A DNA stretch of 15,796 bases from Opitutales bacterium (lineage in GTDB: Bacteria > Verrucomicrobiota > Verrucomicrobiia > Opitutales > T3Sed10-336). The stretch spans positions 1 through 15,796 of the forward strand of contig SLOW01000002.1 in assembly GCA_007132315.1 (NCBI GenBank), written 5' to 3'. The translations under genes were made by a program, and so were the position numbers. The notes beneath the pieces are model-generated. The model searched no databases, was not told the DNA's origin, and saw only the letters and a program-made list of their open reading frames with translations. Shown here one piece after another: positions 1-5,323 of the stretch (the first letter of the stretch is position 1; each line of letters begins with the position of its first letter).

Positions 1-749
1 ATGGCGCGCTTGCCGGTCTTCATGGCGGCTTTGACCACAGCCGGACCGCCGGTGATGCAGAGCAGGCGGACGTGTTCGTCGGAACAGATGGCGTCGAAGG
101 AGTCGAGCGTTGGTTGCTCGACGACGCAGATCAGGTTTTCGATGCCGAGCTCGCGGTGAATCGCTTCGTTGTACGCCCGGGCCGCGGCGACGGCGCAACG
201 GGCAGCACTGGGATGGGGGTTGAAGACGCAGGCGTTGCCGGCGGCCACCATGTTGATGATGTTGCCACTCATGGTGGGGACCGAATGGGTCGCCGGCGTG
301 ACCGCACCCACGACGCCGAAGGGAGTGTACTCCTCCATGGTGATGCCGTGGTCGCCGCTCATGCCGTAGGGGTGGAGGAACTCGACCCCCGGTACCAGTT
401 TCAGGATGCGGAGCTTTTCGATCTTGTGATCGAGGCGGCCGATCTTGGTTTCCTCCAATTCGTCCCGGCCCCAACGTTCCGCGTTGTCATCGGCCATGGT
501 CTTGACGATGTCGATGACCTTGCTCCGTCCTTCGAGTCCCTTCTCGCCCAGTTGGAGAAACGCTTCGTGGGCGGAGCGGCAGGCGGACGCGGCGTCCGAG
601 AAGATACCGAATCGGCCACCCGTTTCCGAGCGCGCGGTCCGCACCGGGGACGGGGTCGCCGGCGGGGCGGATCGCGTTTCGGCCGTGGGTGCGGTGCCGA
701 GCTTCTGAAACACTTCCGAGACGATGTCCTGGATCAATTTTTCGTTCAT
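1..749 (-). CDS. pduP: CoA-acylating aldehyde dehydrogenase of the BMC, PduP-like (3' truncated by window)
   Basis: About 249 codons are present; the C-terminal half lies off the left edge. Enzymes of this family oxidise an aldehyde (propionaldehyde in PVM-type compartments) with NAD+ and CoA to the acyl-CoA. The protein opens with MNEKLIQDIVSEVFQKLG, an amphipathic helix of the encapsulation-peptide type. A Pro/Ala/Thr-rich linker follows to about residue 45, then the ALDH fold. Visible family signatures are the GVVGAVTPATHSVPT stretch, FNPHPSAA, and ITGGPAVVKAAM near the cut. The catalytic cysteine is expected just beyond the window, so it cannot be checked. The start lies 7 bp after the stop of the vertex-protein gene, and the whole left operon is tightly spaced, so co-transcription is expected. 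The family call is firm; the exact substrate is inferred from context. Confidence 0.93.
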   Translation of the reverse strand, partial: MNEKLIQDIVSEVFQKLGTAPTAETRSAPPATPSPVRTARSETGGRFGIFSDAASACRSAHEAFLQLGEKGLEGRSKVIDIVKTMADDNAERWGRDELEETKIGRLDHKIEKLRILKLVPGVEFLHPYGMSGDHGITMEEYTPFGVVGAVTPATHSVPTMSGNIINMVAAGNACVFNPHPSAARCAVAAARAYNEAIHRELGIENLICVVEQPTLDSFDAICSDEHVRLLCITGGPAVVKAAMKTGKRA

Positions 750-756
750 GCTCTGC

Positions 757-1074
757 CTACTTGCTGTTGCTTGCGCTGAATATCTTCTTGCCGAAGACAT
801 CGACGGTATCGACGATGCCGATGATGACCGCGTCCACCGGACATTCCTTCAGGTCGTTCGCCAGACGGGCCGAACTTCCCTGAGAGAAGAGGACCATTTC
901 GTCGATGCCGGCACCGACGATATCGACGGCGACGATGGTGTTCTGCCCCGGCCGAAAGCGCGACGGATCCTTGTCGTCCACGAGTTGCGGACGCAACAGG
1001 AGAAGCCTGCGCCCGTTCATGGTCGGGTCCTTTTTCGTGGAGACGACCGCTCCTTCCACCTTGGCCAGAAACAT
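757..1074 (-). CDS. BMC-P shell vertex protein, EutN/CcmL family
   Basis: This 105-residue protein matches the BMC-P (EutN/CcmL) family, whose pentamers cap the vertices of the icosahedral shell. Family features are the N-terminal strand MFLAKVEGAVVSTKKD, the GRRLLLLRPQ strand, VAVDIVGAGIDEMVLFSQGSSAR, and the C-terminal PVDAVIIGIVDTVDVFGKK. Length is normal for the family. The gene starts 5 bp after the stop of a BMC-H gene and ends 7 bp before the aldehyde dehydrogenase start, so translation is probably coupled along the operon. No strong Shine-Dalgarno sequence precedes the ATG. PVM-type loci usually carry several BMC-P paralogues; only this one is visible and others may lie to the left. 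Confidence 0.95.
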   Translation of the reverse strand: MFLAKVEGAVVSTKKDPTMNGRRLLLLRPQLVDDKDPSRFRPGQNTIVAVDIVGAGIDEMVLFSQGSSARLANDLKECPVDAVIIGIVDTVDVFGKKIFSASNSK

Positions 1075-1079
1075 GGCGT

Positions 1080-1370
1080 TTACTTGGTGGTCTTGGACGG
1101 AAGGACGGCGCGAACTTCGTCGTGCGGACGTGCGATCACGTGGACACTGACGACTTCGCCGCCGACCGCTTTGGCGGCCTGGACACCGGCGTCGGTGGCC
1201 GCCTTGACCGCGGCGACATCGCCGACCACGATCGCGGTGACGAGGGCGCTGCCGACTTGTTTCATCGGGCCGGCCAGTTCGACGTTGGCCGCCTTGAGCA
1301 TTGCGTCGGCGCCTTCGACGAGAGCGACGAGGCCGCGTGTTTCCAACATTCCTATTGCTTGCTGTGCCAT
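1080..1370 (-). CDS. BMC-H hexameric shell protein, copy 1 (GSA pore)
   Basis: A single-domain Pfam00936-type shell protein of 96 residues that forms hexameric facet tiles. It begins MAQQAIGMLETRG and keeps the edge lysine (DAMLKAANV) and the VIARPH motif used in hexamer-hexamer packing. The pore loop reads KQVGSALVT, giving G-S-A instead of the PduA-like G-S-G, with one extra residue in the preceding loop. The usual RGDV is VGDV. An upstream in-frame ATG at 1430 would add a basic 20-residue tail. I chose the ATG at 1370 because the sequence AAAGGAAGTTCC sits directly before it as a ribosome-binding site, and because homology starts there. It lies between the acetate-kinase gene and the vertex-protein gene in the same operon. 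Confidence 0.93.
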   Translation of the reverse strand: MAQQAIGMLETRGLVALVEGADAMLKAANVELAGPMKQVGSALVTAIVVGDVAAVKAATDAGVQAAKAVGGEVVSVHVIARPHDEVRAVLPSKTTK

Positions 1371-1384
1371 GGAACTTCCTTTGT
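1370..1384 (-). promoter_or_regulatory. Ribosome-binding site deciding the BMC-H copy 1 start
   Basis: On the minus strand the bases just before the ATG at 1370 read AAAGGAAGTTCC, a good purine-rich Shine-Dalgarno match (AGGAAG) about five bases from the start codon. The alternative ATG at 1430 has no comparable site. Most other genes of this operon lack an obvious Shine-Dalgarno sequence. Confidence 0.55.
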
Positions 1385-1442
1385 TCTGAGTCTGGGTTGC
1401 GGTTCGTTTTCTGGTGGTTTTCTTAACCATGGGAAAAATGGG

Positions 1443-2630
1443 TCAGGCGGGGTTGGCGAGGAGGCGGTGCGCTTCGCGCGCCACCACGAGCTCTTCATTG
1501 GTGGGTATAATCATGATCGAGACCGGGGTCTCGGGGGCGCTGACGACGCCTTCGGCGGCGAGGTTGGCTTCGTTAGCGGAGGGATCGAGGACGATGCCGA
1601 GCTCGTCGAGGCCGGTGCATATCCGCCGGCGCAGCCAAGGGTTGTTCTCGCCGATGCCGGCGGTAAAAACCAGGCCGTCGAGCCCGTTCAGATTGAGATA
1701 AAAGGCGCCGATCCAATGGCGTATCTGAGCCACCAGGACATCGATCGCGGTTTGCGCGGGGGCGTCTCCGGTGTCGGCCCGTGTCTTGATGTCGCGGAGA
1801 TCGTTATCGCCGCCGGAAAGGGCTTTGAGGCCCGACTCGGTGCTCAGCACGCGTTCGGTTTCCTCGACCGAGAGTTTTTTTTCGCGCATCACGTGGAGCA
1901 GGGCGAACGGGTCGAGATCGCCGCTGCGGTTATTTTGAGGCAAACCGGATTGCGGGCTGGTGCCGAAACTGTTGCCGATCGCCACACCGTTGCGCAGCCC
2001 GGTCACTGAGGAACTGCCCCCGAGGTGACAGGAGATGACCCGCAGGGTAGGTCCGTCCACCGGCCCCGGTTTATCTCCGCTGTAAAGAGTGCGCGTGCGT
2101 TCGGCGACATCCGGCCGGCCGAGAAGCTCGGCCGAACGTTCGGCGATGAACTTGTGACTGGCGCCGTGAAAGCCCCAGCGGCGAACGCCGAGGCGGTACC
2201 AGTCGTCCGGAACCGCGTAGCGCGCCTCAGCCTCGGGCACCCATTGGTAGAACGCAGTTTCGAACAGCGCCACAAGGGGTGTCTTGGGCATCTTTCGGGA
2301 AAAGACGCGAATTCCTTCGACGTAGGGAGGGTTGTGCGCGGGTGCGATCCGGCTCCACGCCTCCATCGCGCCGAGAACGGTTTCGTCGATCCGGACGCAA
2401 CCGCTGACCCCCTTCGCCATAATGGTCTTGAACGCCACGGCATCGAGATCGCTGTCACTCCGCAAGGCGCCTGCTTCGCGCAAGTCCTTGAGGCAATCGT
2501 CGATCACGGCGGAGTAGTCGGTGACCCGCTCGTACCCGCCCCGTCGAAGCAGTTCCGGATTTTCGCCGGAGAAATCAAACAGGCGGTACTTGAGCGACGT
2601 CGAACCGAGGTTGGCGACGAGGATCTTCAT
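1443..2630 (-). CDS. ackA: Acetate/propionate kinase homologue of the BMC operon, divergent active site
   Basis: The 395-residue ASKHA-fold protein is of normal acetate-kinase length. The family reaction makes ATP from acyl-phosphate and ADP, taking over from PduL. Conserved stretches are ANLGSTSLKY (residues 6-15), APAHNPP (around H99), GFHGASH (H155), NRSGDLDP (R235), FTAGIGEN and IPTNEEL (E379). Compared by memory with the Methanosarcina enzyme, several canonical positions differ: the HRVVHGG motif is FKTIMAK (Arg91 becomes K68), the FDTAFH Asp148 becomes E124, and the HLGN Asn211 becomes G205. An insertion of roughly 12 residues lies near 180-195. The gene starts 3 bp after a BMC-H stop. 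It is probably the operon's kinase, but its activity or substrate may be altered. Confidence 0.9.
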   Translation of the reverse strand: MKILVANLGSTSLKYRLFDFSGENPELLRRGGYERVTDYSAVIDDCLKDLREAGALRSDSDLDAVAFKTIMAKGVSGCVRIDETVLGAMEAWSRIAPAHNPPYVEGIRVFSRKMPKTPLVALFETAFYQWVPEAEARYAVPDDWYRLGVRRWGFHGASHKFIAERSAELLGRPDVAERTRTLYSGDKPGPVDGPTLRVISCHLGGSSSVTGLRNGVAIGNSFGTSPQSGLPQNNRSGDLDPFALLHVMREKKLSVEETERVLSTESGLKALSGGDNDLRDIKTRADTGDAPAQTAIDVLVAQIRHWIGAFYLNLNGLDGLVFTAGIGENNPWLRRRICTGLDELGIVLDPSANEANLAAEGVVSAPETPVSIMIIPTNEELVVAREAHRLLANPA

Positions 2631-2633
2631 GCG

Positions 2634-2912
2634 TTATCCGAGCCAGCTTCCGAGTCCGGCCAGGTCCTGATGCGGACGTGGGATCACTTGGACGCTGACA
2701 ACCTTCCCGATCTGGGCGGCGGCGGAGGCGGCGGCGTCGGTGGCCGCCTTGACCGCGGCGACGTCGCCGCGGAAGAACGCGGTCACATAACCGCTGCCGA
2801 TTTTTTCCCACCCGACGAGGGTGACGTCGGCGGCCTTGAGAGCGGCGTCGCTGGCTTCGAGCAGAGCGCAGAGGCCCTGAACTTCGATCATTCCTAATGC
2901 TTGTTGTGCCAT
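2634..2912 (-). CDS. BMC-H hexameric shell protein, copy 2 (GSG pore)
   Basis: This 92-residue single-domain shell protein is the most PduA-like of the three. It opens MAQQALGMIEVQG, has the edge lysine in DAALKAADV, the pore loop EKIGSGYVT (G-S-G), RGDVAAVKAATDA, and VIPRPH near the end. It would tile shell facets as hexamers. It sits 3 bp upstream of the acetate-kinase start and 23 bp downstream of the stop of BMC-H copy 3. No strong Shine-Dalgarno sequence is visible before the ATG. A 30-bp stretch is identical to BMC-H copy 1, which points to recent duplication or gene conversion. Confidence 0.95.
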   Translation of the reverse strand: MAQQALGMIEVQGLCALLEASDAALKAADVTLVGWEKIGSGYVTAFFRGDVAAVKAATDAAASAAAQIGKVVSVQVIPRPHQDLAGLGSWLG

Positions 2913-2935
2913 GGTCGTAAAGAGTGTTGCTGAAT

Positions 2936-3205
2936 TTATTTCATGAAGACCTTGAGCAGGTCTTCGTGCGGACGGGCGATCACGTGGGAGCTGACCAGTT
3001 CGCCGACCCGTGAGGCGGCGGACGAGCCGGCATCGACAGCGGCTTTGACGCTTCCGACGTCCCCGCGGGCGAGGACCGTGATGAATCCGCCCCCGATCTG
3101 GACGGTTTTGACGAGACTGACGTTAGCGGCTTTGACCATGGCGTCACTGGCTTCGACGCTGCCGGTGTAGCCTTTGGTTTCCACCATTCCTAGTGCTTCA
3201 TTCAT
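2936..3205 (-). CDS. BMC-H hexameric shell protein, copy 3 (GGG pore)
   Basis: An 89-residue single-domain shell protein starting MNEALGMVETKGYTGSVEASDAM without the MAQQ leader of the other two copies. The edge lysine (DAMVKAANV), RGDVGSVKAAVDAG and VIARPH are present. The pore loop reads VQIGGGFIT, giving G-G-G, the smallest side chains of the three copies. The reading frame stays open upstream through the pduL region, but family homology begins at the ATG at 3205, so that start is chosen. It is the first shell gene after pduL, 62 bp downstream of the pduL stop. Confidence 0.94.
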   Translation of the reverse strand: MNEALGMVETKGYTGSVEASDAMVKAANVSLVKTVQIGGGFITVLARGDVGSVKAAVDAGSSAASRVGELVSSHVIARPHEDLLKVFMK

Positions 3206-3267
3206 GGTTGTCTTCTTTGGTGTTGGGTTGAGAGTTTGATTCGATTGTCGATCGCCGGCGGCTGCGG

Positions 3268-3948
3268 TTATTTCAGAAGTTCGCAGGGGCTGTCCGGCTT
3301 CAGGTTGCAGGCGTTGCCCTCGTCGGTGTCGATGTGGATTTCCAGCTTCACCTTCTCGTCCATGCGCACGAGGAGGTTTTCGAAGGTGACCCCGCAGGGG
3401 CCGCCGACCCGGAGTTTCATCATGGTTTTGTCTTTTACCCCGTAGTAGCGGGCGTCGTCGGGGTGCATGTGGACATGGCGCTGCGCGCGGATCACGCCCT
3501 GTGGCATATCGAGAAACCCGGCGGGTCCCATCAGCATGCAGCCGGGAGTGTTGTCGATGTCGCCTGAAAGCCGGAGCGGCACGTCGAAACCGAGAGCGAT
3601 GGCGTCGGTGTAGGCCAGTTCGACCTGGTTGATGTCGCGACAGGGCCCGAGAATGCGAAGATTCGAGATGACCCGGCTGCGCGGGCCGATCAGGGTGACG
3701 GTTTCCTTGGCCGCGAAATGACCTTCCTGATACAACCATTTGTGCACCTGGAGCTGGTGTCCTTTTCCGAACAACGTATCTACCCCCTCCTGCGTCAGGT
3801 GGCAGTGCCGGGCACTGACGTTGACCACAAGCGGATTGGGAGCGGCGGCGGCGGCCGGGGCCTCCCTGCCCAAATGGCGGTAAACGGCTTGCCGGACGAA
3901 GTGTTCTATCACCGCGCGATCGGGCGGATTGGTCGCTGCATTTGGCAT
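3268..3948 (-). CDS. pduL: PduL-type phosphate acyltransferase
   Basis: The 226-residue protein is the BMC phosphotransacylase: acyl-CoA plus phosphate to acyl-phosphate and CoA, recycling CoA inside the shell. It has an N-terminal amphipathic helix (about residues 10-28, DRAVIEHFVRQAVYRHLG) of the encapsulation-peptide type, then an Ala/Pro linker to about 40. Two PduL domains follow. Zinc-site histidines expected in the family are visible: H48 and H50 in SARHCHL, H158 and H160 in RHVHMHPDD, and H205 in LEIHIDTDE. Conserved PRSRVISNLRILGPCR precedes E110. It is the first gene of the leftward BMC operon and is divergent from the DeoR regulator, with 131 bp between the start codons. Length is ordinary for the family. 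Confidence 0.96.
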   Translation of the reverse strand: MPNAATNPPDRAVIEHFVRQAVYRHLGREAPAAAAAPNPLVVNVSARHCHLTQEGVDTLFGKGHQLQVHKWLYQEGHFAAKETVTLIGPRSRVISNLRILGPCRDINQVELAYTDAIALGFDVPLRLSGDIDNTPGCMLMGPAGFLDMPQGVIRAQRHVHMHPDDARYYGVKDKTMMKLRVGGPCGVTFENLLVRMDEKVKLEIHIDTDEGNACNLKPDSPCELLK

Positions 3949-3976
3949 AAGGCTTGTTTTCGGTGAATCTGATGAA

Positions 3977-4006
3977 ATAGTGGGATTAATTTTTGGGCGG
4001 GGTCAA
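3977..4006 (-). promoter_or_regulatory. Candidate sigma70-type promoter of the BMC operon
   Basis: On the minus strand TTGACC (4001-4006) is followed after 18 bp by CACTAT (3977-3982), about 30 bp before the pduL ATG. The -35 match is good and the -10 match is weak. The assignment rests on position and motif alone. Confidence 0.3.
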
Positions 4007-4025
4007 CAAATAAATTGCAAAAACC

Positions 4026-4069
4026 GATAGAAATCTTTCAATACATCTCAAAATCTATCAGATTTCAAT
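4026..4069. promoter_or_regulatory. Candidate DeoR operator: inverted GATAGA/TCTATC and repeated TTTCAAT
   Basis: The AT-rich spacer between pduL and the DeoR gene has an inverted pair, GATAGA (4026-4031) and TCTATC (4054-4059). It also has a direct pair, TTTCAAT at 4036-4042 and 4063-4069, spaced 27 bp apart. The AT-rich composition stands out from the surrounding GC-rich coding DNA. DeoR-family repressors commonly bind repeated sites beside their own gene, so an operator is a reasonable inference, not a demonstrated one. Confidence 0.35.
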
Positions 4070-4079
4070 CACGAGACCC

Positions 4080-4868
4080 ATGCAAACCGAAGAACGACAG
4101 GCCCGTTTGGCCGAGTACTTGCAACAGGTGGAGTTCGCCTCGTTGGAGGAGTTGGCTCAGCATGTCGATGTCTCGGTTTCGACCGTGCGCCGGGATCTGA
4201 CCGCCCTTGAAGAGGGTGGGACGATCCGCCGCACCCACGGCGGGGCGCGGGTGGTGCAGCCGCGGACGGACGAATTTGTGTTTCGGATGCGCGACACGCG
4301 GCAGGTCGATGAGAAAGAGGCCATCGGCAAAGTGTGCGCCGACCTGGTGCAACCGAATCAGAGCGTGATCCTGGACGCCGGCACGACGGTTTATCATGCG
4401 GCCAGGCGTCTCGGTGACAAGAAACCCCATATCCTGACGAATTCGTTGCCGGTGGCCAATTTGTTTTCGTCGTCCAGTCTGGTGGAGGTGGTGGTTTCGG
4501 GAGGCATCGTGTATCCGCGCCTCGGGGTTCTGGTGGGGCCACTCACCGTGAGCGCCTTCTCGGAGATGGATGCCGACCTTGCGATCATGGGCGGGAGCGG
4601 CGTGACCGAGCAGGGCATCTACAACACACACGCGCTCTTGATCGATATTCAACGCGCTATGATCAAGGCGGCTCGCAAGGTGGTCTTTTGCCTCGATCAC
4701 ACGAAGTTCGGCCGCAAATCGATGTCCCACATCTGCGGACTGGAAGAAATCGACTGTGTGGTGACCGACAAGCGCGCGCCGGCCGACTTACTCGACGTCA
4801 TTCGCGGGAAGGGGGTCGAGGTCATCCTCGCTCCGGACGCCTCCCGCGAAACGGCGGCGAGCACCTGA
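4080..4868 (+). CDS. DeoR/GlpR-family transcriptional regulator
   Basis: A 262-residue regulator with an N-terminal winged helix-turn-helix (about residues 6-57, containing the family signature STVRRDLTALEEGGTIRRTHGG) and a C-terminal DeoR sensor domain. The sensor shows ILDAGTTVYHAARRL, ILTNSLPVANLF, VVVSGGIVYPRLGVLVGP and GVTEQGIYNTH, the phosphosugar-binding fold of this family. DeoR proteins usually repress sugar operons and release DNA on binding a phosphorylated sugar. Here the gene is divergent from the BMC operon, so it is the likely local regulator, and a phosphorylated deoxysugar such as fuculose- or rhamnulose-phosphate is a plausible effector. The family is firm; target and effector are inferred. 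Confidence 0.93.
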   Translation: MQTEERQARLAEYLQQVEFASLEELAQHVDVSVSTVRRDLTALEEGGTIRRTHGGARVVQPRTDEFVFRMRDTRQVDEKEAIGKVCADLVQPNQSVILDAGTTVYHAARRLGDKKPHILTNSLPVANLFSSSSLVEVVVSGGIVYPRLGVLVGPLTVSAFSEMDADLAIMGGSGVTEQGIYNTHALLIDIQRAMIKAARKVVFCLDHTKFGRKSMSHICGLEEIDCVVTDKRAPADLLDVIRGKGVEVILAPDASRETAAST

Positions 4869-4906
4869 TCTTGGATTCCGAATTGCTGGTTTCGGATTAC
4901 CGGGAT

Positions 4907-5071
4907 TCAGCTATGGCCGTAAAGGGGCCACTGGCGCGTCCTGGTTCTGGAGGATACGTTGGACTCGCGATCAGAATAGTTCACGGCCGGTCCTTTCGCG
5001 ACGGGCTCCCGGTTGAACTCGTAGGGTTTGTCCACGGCCGAAACGGTGTTGGGCTTTTCTTGGTCTGACAT
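4907..5071 (-). CDS. Small hydrophilic hypothetical protein (54 aa)
   Basis: I do not recognise this product. The frame begins MSDQEKPNTVSAVDKPYEF and ends in a charged, serine- and arginine-rich tail (SSRTRTRQWPLYGHS). It has no hydrophobic segment or cysteine. Roughly 70% of third codon positions are G or C, which resembles the neighbouring real genes and supports coding. The reading frame extends to an ATG at 5092, but the ATG at 5071 gives the more natural N-terminus. A weak purine run (GAAGAAAT) lies upstream. It is convergent with the DeoR gene, with 38 bp between stops, and divergent from cysI. It could still be a chance frame. Confidence 0.42.
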   Translation of the reverse strand: MSDQEKPNTVSAVDKPYEFNREPVAKGPAVNYSDRESNVSSRTRTRQWPLYGHS

Positions 5072-5188
5072 GGCGTTCTGATTTCTTCGCAAGGCGTCGC
5101 CGGCGGCCGCGGTCGAGAGGCTGAGTCAGGAATGGAGCGCTGCCACTTTAGTTTCAAGCACGCGTTCTCTCAAATGGTTGCGTGATTC

Positions 5189-5222
5189 GAAACGTCCGAT
5201 GAGAAGAAACGTCCGATGAGAA
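5189..5222. repeat. Perfect 17-bp tandem duplication
   Basis: The unit GAAACGTCCGATGAGAA occurs twice head to tail with no mismatch, at 5189-5205 and 5206-5222. It lies in the non-coding stretch of about 250 bp between the small leftward gene and cysI. Apart from this repeat I see nothing convincing in that stretch. A TTGACT at 5253-5258 lacks a well-placed -10 partner. Confidence 0.9.
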
Positions 5223-5313
5223 TAGCGGCTCAAAGGATTCGGGCTCGTTATCTTGACTAAATCACCTCAGATACTAAAAAAACTTGCGAACCCCTGGGGC
5301 GTGCATGTAGATT

Positions 5314-5317
5314 GAGG
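5314..5317 (+). promoter_or_regulatory. Shine-Dalgarno site deciding the cysI start
   Basis: GAGG lies six bases before the ATG at 5324, a good ribosome-binding site. It argues against the upstream in-frame TTG at 5312, which would overlap the site itself. Confidence 0.55.
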
Positions 5318-5323
5318 CTGATT

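Noticed and set aside
1080..1430. Longer BMC-H copy 1 with a basic 20-residue N-terminal tail
   Set aside because: The ATG at 1370 has a strong Shine-Dalgarno site and begins the conserved family sequence. The extension looks like the untranslated spacer after ackA.
2936..3739. Apparent fusion of an Arg/His-rich domain to BMC-H copy 3
   Set aside because: The extra sequence is pduL read in a different frame; the shell protein starts at its own ATG at 3205.
4878..4895. CCGAA/TTCGG hairpin just after the DeoR gene as a terminator
   Set aside because: The stem is only 5 bp with an 8-base loop and no T-run.
5253..5281. cysI promoter based on TTGACT
   Set aside because: With 17 bp spacing the -10 position reads AAAAAA, and the better TACTAA is only 13 bp away.
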